Shown: positions 1-7,594 of the stretch, piece by piece
Layout: each line of letters starts with the position of its first letter
How positions within the stretch are numbered: position 1 is the first letter of the stretch
Assembly (NCBI GenBank): GCA_017934845.1
Contig: JAGBIR010000174.1
Coordinates: 1 to 10,245, forward strand
Reading direction: 5' to 3'
DNA: 10,245 nucleotides
DNA from: Alistipes sp.
GTDB taxonomy: Bacteria; Bacteroidota; Bacteroidia; Bacteroidales; Rikenellaceae
Notes under the pieces: generated by a model
What the model saw: only the letters and a program-made list of their open reading frames with translations
Database searches by the model: none
Told to the model about the DNA's origin: nothing
Program-made: the position numbers and the translations under genes

Positions 1-643
1 CCGAATAGACGAAGGCGCAGCGCGAATGTTGATTCCTTACGATGCGCATCTTCGAATCGACATAGTTCTGGAAGCAGTAGTCGTAACGATCCATATGGTC
101 GGGCGTGATATTCATCAACACCGCCACGTCGGCCCTGAAATCGTACATTCCATCCAACTGAAACGAGCTGAGTTCCAGCACATACCAATCGAAAGAGGCG
201 GTTGCTACCTGATAGGCGAAGCTCTCGCCGATATTACCGCCCAGAGCAACGTTCAAGCCCGCATCGCGCATAATCTTATAGATGAGCGATGTAGTTGTAG
301 TCTTGCCGTTAGAACCTGTGATGCAGATTGTGCGTGCCTTGCCCATATATCGCGCGGCAAACTCCATCTCCGAGATAATAGGCACACCCTTCTCACGCAG
401 GGCCTTCACAACGGGAGCCTTCTCGGGTATTCCGGGTGACTTTATAACCTCGTCGGCAGCCAGAATACGCTCCATCGAGTGGCCACCCTGCTCCCACTCG
501 ATACCCCACTCGTCGAGAATCTTTGTATATCGCTCGGCAATCTTGCCCGCGTCGCTCAAAAAGGTTTGAAAACCCCTCTTCTTGGCCAGCACCGCCGAGC
601 CGTAGCCGCTGATGCCGCCACCCAATACTACAATCTTTTTCAT
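1..643 (-). CDS. murD: UDP-N-acetylmuramoyl-L-alanine--D-glutamate ligase, partial
   Basis: MurD is the cytoplasmic ATP-dependent ligase that adds D-glutamate to UDP-MurNAc-L-Ala. The first 214 codons are present and the gene continues past the left edge. The start is ATG at 643-641, giving MKKIVVLGGGISGYGSAVLA, a Rossmann-like N-terminal domain with a glycine-rich turn. The central Mur ligase domain shows the ATP P-loop GSNGKTT (residues 110-116), NIGES (137-141), ELSSFQL (157-163) and NITPDHMDRY (178-187). Lys198 in YVDSK fits the conserved lysine that is carbamylated in Mur ligases. The start lies only 4 nt after the mraY stop, which indicates translational coupling within the dcw operon. 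The reading frame is open throughout. The substrate-binding C-terminal domain cannot be judged because it is outside the window. Confidence 0.96.
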   Translation of the reverse strand, partial: MKKIVVLGGGISGYGSAVLAKKRGFQTFLSDAGKIAERYTKILDEWGIEWEQGGHSMERILAADEVIKSPGIPEKAPVVKALREKGVPIISEMEFAARYMGKARTICITGSNGKTTTTSLIYKIMRDAGLNVALGGNIGESFAYQVATASFDWYVLELSSFQLDGMYDFRADVAVLMNITPDHMDRYDYCFQNYVDSKMRIVRNQHSRCAFVYS

Positions 644-647
644 ACGG

Positions 648-1892
648 TTATCGCATCTTGAGTGTTACAAGTGTAAGGGCGCACAACAGAATCGAGATAA
701 TGAAGAATCGCATAACGATCTTGGTCTCGAAGAGGCCCTTTTTCTGATAATGGTGATGGAGAGGCGACATAAGCAGAATGCGACGTCCCTCGCCATATTT
801 ACGTTTCGTATAGCGGAAATAGCTCACCTGTACCATAACCGACACAGCCTCGGCCAAAAAGACTCCGCACATAAGCGGCAAGAGCAACTCCTTGCGGATG
901 CAGAGTGCAAATACGGCAATAATACCGCCAATTGCCAACGAGCCCGTATCGCCCATAAATATCTGCGCCGGAAAGGAGTTATACCACAAAAAGCCGAGCA
1001 ACGCTCCGCCCATAGCCGCAGCAAAAACAACCAGCTCCGACGAGTCGGGGATATACATAATATTAAGGTAGTCGGCATAGATAATATGTCCCGACAGGTA
1101 GGCCAGCGTTCCCAGCACCATAATTATCGGAACCGACACCGTAGTCAGCAATCCGTCGAGTCCATCCGTAAGGTTTGCTCCGTTGGAGACGGCCGTAACG
1201 ACAAATATCGCCACCAGAATATATAACAGCCACGTCAAGATGCGGTTGCCACCAACCAACCAGCCATAGTCGAACTCGTTATTCTTTATAAAGGGGATGG
1301 TCGTTTTGGTTGTCTTCTCGGGCGTGGGGCTCATCACGGCACGCTGCGTCTGCGTAACGACGGTATTGCCTGCATCATCGACCACTACCGACTCGGTTGG
1401 CTCCGATATCTTTTCGCGGATAACGACATCCTGCGATAGGCACATAACCGTACCGACGATAATACCCAAACCAACCTGACCGACAATCTTGAAGCGACCC
1501 TTCAGGCCCTCCTTCTTATGGCGGAAGGTCTTGATGTAGTCATCCAGAAAGCCGATTAAGCCCAACCACACGGTCGAGACAATCATCAGCTGCACATATA
1601 CATTATCCAATCGGCCCACCAACAGGATTGGTACCAGCACCGCCAGCAGGATAATCACGCCACCCATCGTAGGTGTACCCTTTTTCGAGAGCTGGCCCTC
1701 GAGACCCAAGTCACGAATCTCCTCGCCAATCTGATGGCGTTGCAACAGACGAATGATGGCGCGTCCGAAGAAGATCGTTATGAGCAGAGCCAGAATAACG
1801 GCTACGGCCGAGCGGAACGAGATGTATTGGAACACGCCCGATCCCGGAAGGTCGAATCGCTCATCGAGATATTGAAAAAGTGAATAGAGCAT
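648..1892 (-). CDS. mraY: Phospho-N-acetylmuramoyl-pentapeptide transferase (MraY)
   Basis: MraY is the integral inner-membrane enzyme that transfers phospho-MurNAc-pentapeptide from UDP to undecaprenyl phosphate, forming lipid I. The 414-residue product has many hydrophobic segments and the family motifs in order: PTMGG (residues 74-78), the Asp pair DD (117-118) in GFLDDYIK, NLTDGLDGL (240-248), FMGDTGS (312-318, Asp315) and the HHH cluster (379-381) in SPLHHHYQKKG. It is about 55 residues longer than the roughly 360-residue proteobacterial enzyme. The extra length sits at about residues 155-205, a polar, Thr/Val/Glu-rich stretch between two membrane segments that is probably periplasmic. 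I have the impression that such a loop is common in Bacteroidota MraY. The ATG at 1892-1890 has an A/T-rich leader and no Shine-Dalgarno sequence. It is separated from murE by 62 nt containing direct repeats and from murD by 4 nt. Confidence 0.97.
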   Translation of the reverse strand: MLYSLFQYLDERFDLPGSGVFQYISFRSAVAVILALLITIFFGRAIIRLLQRHQIGEEIRDLGLEGQLSKKGTPTMGGVIILLAVLVPILLVGRLDNVYVQLMIVSTVWLGLIGFLDDYIKTFRHKKEGLKGRFKIVGQVGLGIIVGTVMCLSQDVVIREKISEPTESVVVDDAGNTVVTQTQRAVMSPTPEKTTKTTIPFIKNNEFDYGWLVGGNRILTWLLYILVAIFVVTAVSNGANLTDGLDGLLTTVSVPIIMVLGTLAYLSGHIIYADYLNIMYIPDSSELVVFAAAMGGALLGFLWYNSFPAQIFMGDTGSLAIGGIIAVFALCIRKELLLPLMCGVFLAEAVSVMVQVSYFRYTKRKYGEGRRILLMSPLHHHYQKKGLFETKIVMRFFIISILLCALTLVTLKMR

Positions 1893-1929
1893 ATTGTTTT
1901 TTATGTTTTAATTTTCTGTTTTGAAACCA

Positions 1930-1968
1930 ATTCTTAATTTTGAATTTTGAATTCTTAATTTTGAATTT
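1930..1968. repeat. 18-bp direct repeat across the end of murE
   Basis: The 18-mer attcttaattttgaattt occurs identically at 1930-1947 and 1951-1968, with tga between the copies (period 21). The right copy contains the murE stop codon (1957-1955) and its last codons, and the left copy lies in the murE-mraY spacer. The stretch 1893-1968 is strikingly A/T-rich compared with the genes on either side. No terminal inverted repeats or coding potential are visible. It may be a small spreading intergenic repeat, or an A/U-rich leader that helps translation of mraY. Neither role can be shown from this window alone. Confidence 0.75.
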
Positions 1969-3415
1969 CCCCAAAAGCCTCACGCACCTCCTCCTTATCG
2001 TCGAAGTGGTGTTTCTCGCGGCCAATAATCTGGTAATCCTCGTGGCCCTTGCCGGCAATACGGATTATATCGCCCGCCTTGGCAAGCATAACGGCTGTAC
2101 GGATTGCCTGACGACGGTCGGTGATACGCAACGACTGCGCTCGCGACTCAACGCCCTGCATAATATCGTCGAGAATCTTCTCGGGATCCTCCGTACGGGG
2201 ATTATCCGACGTAAATATAGCAATATCGGCCTCGCGCGAAGCAATCTTACCCATCTCGGGACGCTTCGTAGCATCGCGGTCGCCACCGCAGCCGCACACC
2301 ACCAAAAGTCGCTGGCCCTCGACACGTATGTCGTTAATCGTATCGATAACATTCTGCAACGCATCGGGCGTATGGGCATAATCGACAATAGCCGTCACAC
2401 CACTCTCCGAGCGCACAGGCTCAAAGCGGCCGCTCACCGAGTGCAGCGCGCTCAAATGCTGCAACACCTCCTGCCGATCGGCCCCCAGCAACACTGCCGC
2501 GCCATACACCGCCGTAAGGTTATAGGCATTGAATCGGCCGAGGAAGTTAACCCACACATCGCTCTGGTCAACGCGCAGCAACATACCGTCGAACAACATC
2601 TCCAGCACCTTGCAACGGAAGTCGGCCATCGAGCGCAACGAGTAGCGGCTCACCTTGGCACGCGTATTCTGCACCATAACATCGCCATTGCGGTCGTCGA
2701 TATTCACCAGCGCGAAGGCACGTTTGTCGAGCGAGTCGAACAGACCCTTCGTCGCCTTGATATATTCGGCCATAGTGCCGTGATAGTCCAGATGGTCGTG
2801 CGTAAGGTTTGTAAATATTGCTCCACGGAACCGTAAGCCGCGAATACGTTGCTGCACTACCGAGTGTGACGACACCTCCATAAAGCAGTAGTCGCAGCCC
2901 GCCTCGACCATCTCGTGCAGCATGGCATTCAGGCGTATTGAGTCGGGCGTGGTATGCGTAGAGGCTATCTCGCGCTCGTCGATGCGATAGACTACCGTTG
3001 AGATAAGTCCCACACGATAGCCCATACGGCGATACAGGTCGTAGAGCAGTGTAGCAATTGTCGTCTTGCCGTTGGTTCCCGTAACGCCCACGAGTTGCAA
3101 CTCACGCGACGGATGGCCATAGAATGCCGACGCCATATCGGCCATAGCCTTCGTTGAGTCCTTCACTACAACGTATGTCACGCCCTCGCGGCACTCCTCG
3201 GGCAGCTGCTCACAAACCACAGCCGCAGCTCCCGCCTCAACGGCCGATGCAATATAGTTATGGCCATCGACCTGCGTACCCCTCACGGCAAAGAAGCAGT
3301 CACCCGCCTCGACGCTGCGCGAGTCGTAGGTCAGGGCGCGAATCTCCACATCGCGCGAGGTTATAAATCGCTCAACCTCGGTAGAGGCCAATAATTCACT
3401 CAATCGTCTATTCAT
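1955..3415 (-). CDS. murE: UDP-MurNAc-L-Ala-D-Glu:meso-diaminopimelate ligase (MurE)
   Basis: MurE is the cytoplasmic ligase that adds the third residue of the peptidoglycan stem peptide. The 486-residue product has normal family length. Visible motifs are the P-loop GTNGKTT (residues 113-119), THTTPDS (153-159), EVSSHS (180-185), FTNLTHDHLDYHGT (201-214), Lys223 as the probable carbamylated lysine, DYAHTPDAL (345-353), DNPRTEDP (404-411) and GKGHED (455-460). DNPR with Arg407 is the signature of enzymes that use meso-diaminopimelate rather than lysine, so the cell wall is predicted to be DAP-type, as expected for Gram-negative Bacteroidota. The ATG at 3415-3413 follows the ftsI stop by 11 nt. 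The last codons and stop lie in an A/T-rich direct repeat, but the protein ends where family members normally end, so it does not look truncated. Confidence 0.97.
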   Translation of the reverse strand: MNRRLSELLASTEVERFITSRDVEIRALTYDSRSVEAGDCFFAVRGTQVDGHNYIASAVEAGAAAVVCEQLPEECREGVTYVVVKDSTKAMADMASAFYGHPSRELQLVGVTGTNGKTTIATLLYDLYRRMGYRVGLISTVVYRIDEREIASTHTTPDSIRLNAMLHEMVEAGCDYCFMEVSSHSVVQQRIRGLRFRGAIFTNLTHDHLDYHGTMAEYIKATKGLFDSLDKRAFALVNIDDRNGDVMVQNTRAKVSRYSLRSMADFRCKVLEMLFDGMLLRVDQSDVWVNFLGRFNAYNLTAVYGAAVLLGADRQEVLQHLSALHSVSGRFEPVRSESGVTAIVDYAHTPDALQNVIDTINDIRVEGQRLLVVCGCGGDRDATKRPEMGKIASREADIAIFTSDNPRTEDPEKILDDIMQGVESRAQSLRITDRRQAIRTAVMLAKAGDIIRIAGKGHEDYQIIGREKHHFDDKEEVREAFGEIQN

Positions 3416-3426
3416 AAATCTAACTT

Positions 3427-5730
3427 TTACTTCAATGTTATGCTTACGCTCTCGCCCTGTCTGATCCTGTGGCCCGCAGGCAGGCTCTGCCTTACAACCG
3501 TACCGCTACCCGTAAAACGCACCTTCAGGCCGCGGCTCTCTAACATAAAGAGAGCATCGCGAAGACCCATACCAACGACATTTGGCATAACACCGTCGGT
3601 CGGGATGCTCTTTATATCGACATTCTTAAGCGAATCGACCTTCACCACGCCCCAGCCATCACGCTCATCGAACGATACGCGAGGCGAGTAGCTGTCGGCA
3701 ACTTTACGCACAGCGGCAATATTGCCACCCTTGACCTTGGTCGGATAGTGCTCCACATCGGACTCCGCCAGCTCGCGATGCCACTCGGAGTCGCGATAGT
3801 AGATGTTATAGACTATCTCGCGCATAACGGGACCTGCCAGACCAGCTCCATAGAGCGAGCCTCCACGACCTCGGCGCGTAAGCACACCGGTCATAATCGT
3901 ATATTTAGGCTTCTCGGCAGGGAAGTAAACCACCATAGAGCCATAGTAATAGCCATCACCACGTCTTACGCCCTGAACATACTGCGCCGTACCCGTCTTT
4001 GCCGCCACGCGGAACGATGTTGTATCGCGGAAGAACAAAGCTGCCGTACCCGTACGGGCTGTTTCGACCATACATTCGTGGGCTATGTCGAGTGTCCGAT
4101 CGGAACAAATCTTATCGACCAACACCCTTACGGGGAACTCCTCGGTAGCATCGCCGTCACGTCGAATCTCGCGGATAAGGCGCGGAGCGACCATCTTACC
4201 TCGGTTTGCCACAGCGTTATAGAGCGTCAGGGTCTGCACGGGCGAGAGCTCAATCGTGTAGCCATATCCCATATTGGGCAGAACGTGGGTACTCCAATAG
4301 GCCTTGCCACCCTTCTTATAGTCGTTAAGGTTTGACTGCAACTCGCCCATTTGCTCAAGGCCCACCGTACGGTCGAGGTGGAGATTCTCGCTCAGGAACT
4401 TCACATAGCGTTGCGGGTCGTTTTTATAGTGTTCGTAAACCGCCGTCGAGAAATATACGTTAGACGATTGCGCAAAGGCCTCCTTCAATGCCAGCTCTCC
4501 GCCCAAGTCGTGCGAGTCGATAATACTCGGGCCTTTGGGACCAACAGTTTTCGCCCTGCCGTGATTGGTGTCATACTTTTTCGAGGGCGACATTCCGCAA
4601 TCCTCAACCAAAGCGAGCAGAGCAGCAAGCTTGAATGTCGATCCCGGCTCGTGACGGCGCGTCAAGGCATACTCATCCCGCTCGGCATATACGCCACTAC
4701 CCGCCGAGGTCTCACCCAGATTGACCATAGCCAGCAAATCACCCGACTCCACATCCATAACCATCACATTACCCCATATGGCATTCTGGCTCTGCAGATG
4801 GCGACGCAACGCAGCATCGGCCAAGTTTTGAATATCGACATCGATAGTAGTAATAACGTCCTGTCCATCGACCGCCTCGATATTTTCGTCGCGCTGCACC
4901 ATACGGGAGAATCCGGGAGCTATGCGCTGGCGCGTCGTGCGGCCATTGTTACCCTCGAGCTGCTCGCGATAGACATACTCTATGCCATACAAACCGCGAC
5001 GGTTGGTTGCATCCTCCTTGCTTATATTGGTACGCACCTTGCCAAGCGTACGGCGGCCCAGCTCGCCATAGGGATAGACTCGCTGGTCGATAGGTTCGAG
5101 GTTATAGGTCATTCCCATACTCATATTCAGGATGGGATATTTTTTTAACGTCTGCCACTGTGTATAATCGACCGGATGGGGCAGAATATCGACAAGCGTA
5201 TGGTCGCGCACGGTATCGTACAGCGGCACCTGCTTGAACTCCTCGCCAAGAATCATATCCCAGAAGCGGCTGAAAAGCCCCTCGCTACGATAGGCAATCG
5301 TATCTTTACGATAGACAATCCTGTAACGACGCTCTCGCTCGGCGTGCATCTTACGACGATACTCGGCAGCCGTACGGTCGCCAAAATATGCCGACAGCAG
5401 CTTCGACAACGTATCGACCTGCTCTTTGAAAAGCTCCTTCGAGTCGAAGCCCTCACTCGCCATATCGAAGCCTACGCGGTAGCGCAGGATAGAGGTTGCC
5501 AGAGGTGAGCCGTCACGCGCAAGGATAGAGCCGCGACGAGCATAGAGGGTATCGGTTCGGAAGATTCGTTTTTCGAGTTTTTGGGCGTTGTGGTGAATCT
5601 CGCCACTGATGGCAAACACCCAGACAAGGCGCGCCACAACGAGCAGAGCAACAAAGAGAAAAAGACCGTGCATCCTTCTCACCTTGCTCGCCATCTCTAC
5701 GCGAATATCCGAGTCATTCTTTTTTGCCAT
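3427..5730 (-). CDS. ftsI: Septal penicillin-binding protein FtsI (PBP3-type transpeptidase) with C-terminal PASTA domain
   Basis: This is the class B penicillin-binding protein that cross-links septal peptidoglycan and is anchored in the inner membrane. From ATG 5730-5728 it has 767 residues: a short basic cytoplasmic tail, one membrane segment at about 22-42, a periplasmic dimerisation/pedestal region (about 60-290) and the transpeptidase domain (about 315-640). The active-site motifs are complete: SxxK at S364-T-F-K367 in EPGSTFK, SxN at S422-S-N424, and KTG at 578-580. Residues about 713-767 (starting GVMPNVVGMGLRDAL) form one PASTA domain, a feature known in Bacteroidota FtsI. An in-frame GTG at 5781 would add 17 residues. 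I chose the ATG because MAKKN followed by the membrane segment is the usual N-terminus and the extension looks non-conserved. It lies between ftsL and murE, where FtsL is its expected partner. Confidence 0.95.
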   Translation of the reverse strand: MAKKNDSDIRVEMASKVRRMHGLFLFVALLVVARLVWVFAISGEIHHNAQKLEKRIFRTDTLYARRGSILARDGSPLATSILRYRVGFDMASEGFDSKELFKEQVDTLSKLLSAYFGDRTAAEYRRKMHAERERRYRIVYRKDTIAYRSEGLFSRFWDMILGEEFKQVPLYDTVRDHTLVDILPHPVDYTQWQTLKKYPILNMSMGMTYNLEPIDQRVYPYGELGRRTLGKVRTNISKEDATNRRGLYGIEYVYREQLEGNNGRTTRQRIAPGFSRMVQRDENIEAVDGQDVITTIDVDIQNLADAALRRHLQSQNAIWGNVMVMDVESGDLLAMVNLGETSAGSGVYAERDEYALTRRHEPGSTFKLAALLALVEDCGMSPSKKYDTNHGRAKTVGPKGPSIIDSHDLGGELALKEAFAQSSNVYFSTAVYEHYKNDPQRYVKFLSENLHLDRTVGLEQMGELQSNLNDYKKGGKAYWSTHVLPNMGYGYTIELSPVQTLTLYNAVANRGKMVAPRLIREIRRDGDATEEFPVRVLVDKICSDRTLDIAHECMVETARTGTAALFFRDTTSFRVAAKTGTAQYVQGVRRGDGYYYGSMVVYFPAEKPKYTIMTGVLTRRGRGGSLYGAGLAGPVMREIVYNIYYRDSEWHRELAESDVEHYPTKVKGGNIAAVRKVADSYSPRVSFDERDGWGVVKVDSLKNVDIKSIPTDGVMPNVVGMGLRDALFMLESRGLKVRFTGSGTVVRQSLPAGHRIRQGESVSITLK

Positions 5731-5780
5731 AGTTTTCTTAAAATCTTTATCGGTCGTTAGCCCCCACAAGAGTTGGCGCA

Positions 5781-5786
5781 CCTCCT
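5781..5786 (-). promoter_or_regulatory. Perfect Shine-Dalgarno-like AGGAGG upstream of ftsI
   Basis: On the minus strand AGGAGG runs directly into an in-frame GTG (AGGAGGTG), and an in-frame TTG follows 11 nt later at 5769-5767. The ATG chosen for ftsI is 50 nt downstream, too far for this site to serve it. No other gene start in the window has such a strong Shine-Dalgarno match, as expected for Bacteroidota. It could mark an alternative TTG start for ftsI, or it could be chance. Confidence 0.3.
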
Positions 5787-5812
5787 ATCAGCAACACTCT
5801 CTCCAACGCCTC

Positions 5813-6340
5813 TTACTCCACAACCTCGCTTGTTTTGGTGGGGTCCTGCAACGGTATGCCGCGACGCTCCAGCTCCTGCTTTACGGCAGCGTGGGTCGTA
5901 CGGCTATAAAACTGCTCCTGATAGCGGATTGAGCGTTCGCGGGCAAGTTTCAACTCGCGCTCCATACGCGAATAACGCATATCGGCATACAGCACCATAA
6001 ACATCACGGCTATGCTCACAAAGCACATCACCGCAATGGCTGCAAAGTAGCGATAGTTGTCGGCCACGCTCTTATTCACAAGGATATTTCCCGAAAAGAG
6101 CTGCCAGAACAGGCGCGAACGACGCTTACGACGTTGCTCCTCGCGCTCCTGCTCCTCACGCTCCTGCTCGGCCTGCTCCTCGCGGTCGCGCTCGATATCC
6201 TCGTCGGCATCGCCACTCTGCATACGAAGCACCTCGCGACGCACACGGCGGCGGAACTCATCGTCCTCCTCCATCTGTCGCAACTCCTCGTCGCTCAAAG
6301 GGTTAAACTCGTCGTTATCGTGTTCGTATTCGGGTTTCAT
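5813..6340 (-). CDS. ftsL: FtsL-like cell division protein with long charged N-terminal tail
   Basis: This is a predicted bitopic inner-membrane protein in the ftsL position between rsmH and ftsI, 175 residues long. Residues 1-76 are highly charged and Glu/Arg-rich (EREEQ-type repeats at about 51-70, then a basic RRKRRSR cluster at 70-76). One membrane segment spans about 98-118, and residues 119-160 are periplasmic and suited to a coiled coil. The block beginning FWQLFSGNILVNKSVADNYR and the ending ELERRGIPLQDP resemble the Bacteroidota FtsL family, which differs from proteobacterial FtsL. Such proteins are thought to recruit or activate the FtsW/FtsI septal synthase. The cytoplasmic tail makes it longer than the roughly 110-residue homologues I know. 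The ATG is at 6340-6338. Assignment rests on topology, position and weak sequence resemblance, since FtsL is poorly conserved. Confidence 0.85.
   Translation of the reverse strand: MKPEYEHDNDEFNPLSDEELRQMEEDDEFRRRVRREVLRMQSGDADEDIERDREEQAEQEREEQEREEQRRKRRSRLFWQLFSGNILVNKSVADNYRYFAAIAVMCFVSIAVMFMVLYADMRYSRMERELKLARERSIRYQEQFYSRTTHAAVKQELERRGIPLQDPTKTSEVVE
6135..6188. repeat. 15-bp tandem repeat inside ftsL
   Basis: On the plus strand tgctcctcgcgctcc (6135-6149) is followed by tgctcctcacgctcc (6150-6164), a shortened 9-bp unit (6165-6173) and tgctcctcgcggtcg (6174-6188). On the coding (minus) strand the unit encodes EREEQ-like pentapeptides in the cytoplasmic tail of FtsL. Because the unit is a multiple of three, gain or loss of copies would change tail length without breaking the frame. 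Confidence 0.8.
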
Positions 6341-6393
6341 ATCTCATAAATAGACCTTGTCTGCAATAAAATTCTATCTCGTCGGCCGCTCTA

Positions 6394-7308
6394 TTACAAC
6401 TTAATCGCAGCGCGCATCTTTGCCGAGCGCGAACGGGAGTTACGTGCAATCTCCTCGGCCGTAGGCACTACTGCCTTGCGTGTAACGACCTCGAAGGGTA
6501 GCTCGCGGCGGCCAAAGAAGTCCTGCTCGACCTTGCCCTCGAAATTACCGCTACGCATAAAGTTCTTTACCAATCTATCCTCCAGCGAGTGGTACGATAT
6601 CACTACCAATCTACCACCCGGGCGCAGCACCTTTAGCGACTGCTCCAAAGCCATCTTCAGAGCCTCCATCTCGCCATTGACCTCGATACGCAGAGCCTGA
6701 AACAGTTTTGTCAGGAACTTACTCTCGTCGCGCTTTGGTGTACAGGGAGCAACCGCCTCGACCAACTGTGCCGTAGTCAGGATAGGCGATTTTTCACGCG
6801 CGCGAACGATGCACGAGGCAATTTTCCACGTTGTATCCAGCTCGCCATACTCGCGCAGGATGCGACCCAGCGCATCGGCATCGTATTGATTTACCACATC
6901 GGCTGCGGTACGTCCTCCGCGCTGATTCATTCGCATATCGAGCGGAGCATCGCCACGGAACGAGAAGCCTCGCTCGGTGGCATCGAAGTGGTGCGACGAG
7001 ACGCCCAAGTCGGCCAAGATACCATCGACCTGCTCTACTCCGCGCAGTCGCAAAGCACCGCGCAGGAAGCGGAAATTACTCTCCACATAGTTGAATCGCT
7101 CGTCGTCGGGAGCATTGCAAAGCGTATCGCGATCCTGATCGAACGAGAACAGTCGTCCGCCCTGACCCAGACTCTGAAGTATGCGACGCGAGTGGCCTCC
7201 GCCGCCGAAGGTCAAATCGCAATATGTTCCGTTAGGATCGATATCGAGCAGCGATATTGACTCCTCCAAAAGCACGGGAACGTGGTATGTTGTTGTCTCT
7301 GATGACAT
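6394..7308 (-). CDS. rsmH: 16S rRNA (cytosine(1402)-N(4))-methyltransferase RsmH
   Basis: RsmH (formerly MraW) uses S-adenosylmethionine to methylate N4 of C1402 in the decoding centre of 16S rRNA. From ATG 7308-7306 the product is 304 residues, normal for the family. It shows the N-terminal HVPVLLEE (residues 9-16), the SAM-binding loop DLTFGGGGHS (31-40), FDQD (56-59), the DGILADLGVSS signature (95-105), RGFSFRGDAPLDMRM (113-127), PGGRLVVISYHSLEDR (230-245) and the C-terminal NSRSRSAKMRA (290-300). A longer in-frame reading begins with a TTG at 7422, but the extra 38 residues have no counterpart in the family. It is the first gene of the dcw operon here, lies 53 nt ahead of ftsL and is divergent from guaB. 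Confidence 0.97.
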   Translation of the reverse strand: MSSETTTYHVPVLLEESISLLDIDPNGTYCDLTFGGGGHSRRILQSLGQGGRLFSFDQDRDTLCNAPDDERFNYVESNFRFLRGALRLRGVEQVDGILADLGVSSHHFDATERGFSFRGDAPLDMRMNQRGGRTAADVVNQYDADALGRILREYGELDTTWKIASCIVRAREKSPILTTAQLVEAVAPCTPKRDESKFLTKLFQALRIEVNGEMEALKMALEQSLKVLRPGGRLVVISYHSLEDRLVKNFMRSGNFEGKVEQDFFGRRELPFEVVTRKAVVPTAEEIARNSRSRSAKMRAAIKL

Positions 7309-7337
7309 CTTACTAAAATAAAAAGTATATTTGGGTG

Positions 7338-7345
7338 TAAAGTTA
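7338..7345 (-). promoter_or_regulatory. Weak candidate -7 element for the dcw operon
   Basis: The minus strand reads TAACTTTA here, one base off the Bacteroidota -7 consensus TAnnTTTG, 29 nt before the rsmH start. No TTTG is found at the expected 19-21 nt upstream, so support is weak. The 286-nt region 7309-7594 otherwise holds an A/T-rich half near rsmH, a GC-rich patch with small palindromes at 7441-7455, and the guaB promoter. I see no gene in it. Confidence 0.2.
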
Positions 7346-7536
7346 CATCTTTTCGTAGAATTCCTACCTATTTTATCTAATATATTTTTCAACAAAAATC
7401 GGCAAGCGGTAAAATTCAGCAAGGTAGCAGCAGCCCAAAACGAGCCGCTCGCGAGGCCGACATAGGAGTTTATGGGGGTTTAATCCGAAATCGTAGAAAA
7501 AAATGATGGTCGAAGGTCAAAAAAATCAGTTCTATG

Positions 7537-7568
7537 TTTGTCATTACGCAATTTTATTTCTAACTTTG
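7537..7568 (+). promoter_or_regulatory. Bacteroidota-type promoter of guaB
   Basis: TTTG at 7537-7540 and TAACTTTG at 7561-7568 are separated by exactly 20 nt, matching the known Bacteroidota primary sigma factor consensus (TTTG, 19-21 nt, TAnnTTTG). Transcription would begin near 7575, giving a leader of roughly 20 nt before the guaB ATG at 7595. It also rules out a guaB start at the upstream TTG (7538), which lies inside the -33 element. Confidence 0.85.
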
Positions 7569-7594
7569 TGCGCAGCAAAAACCCTAAGTGCTTT

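Noticed and set aside
1940..2836. Plus-strand open frame of 298 codons opposite murE
   Set aside because: It is fully antisense to a well-conserved gene, its product is His/Arg-rich with no recognisable motif, and it arises from the codon bias of murE.
4351..5148. Plus-strand open frame of 265 codons opposite ftsI
   Set aside because: It is antisense to the transpeptidase gene, has no motifs, and similar shadow frames occur opposite mraY and rsmH.
7309..7422. N-terminal extension of rsmH to a TTG at 7422
   Set aside because: The region is A/T-rich intergenic DNA and the 38 extra residues have no counterpart in RsmH proteins, which begin just before HVPVLLEE.
7441..7455. GC-rich palindromes CGAG-CCG-CTCG and CTCGCGAG, read on the minus strand as a hairpin followed by TTTT
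   Set aside because: The stem is only four base pairs and no minus-strand gene lies upstream of it to terminate, so a terminator call is not supported.
7538..7594. Upstream TTG start for guaB (19 extra residues)
   Set aside because: The TTG is part of the -33 promoter element and the likely transcription start is near 7575; the family N-terminus begins at the ATG at 7595.
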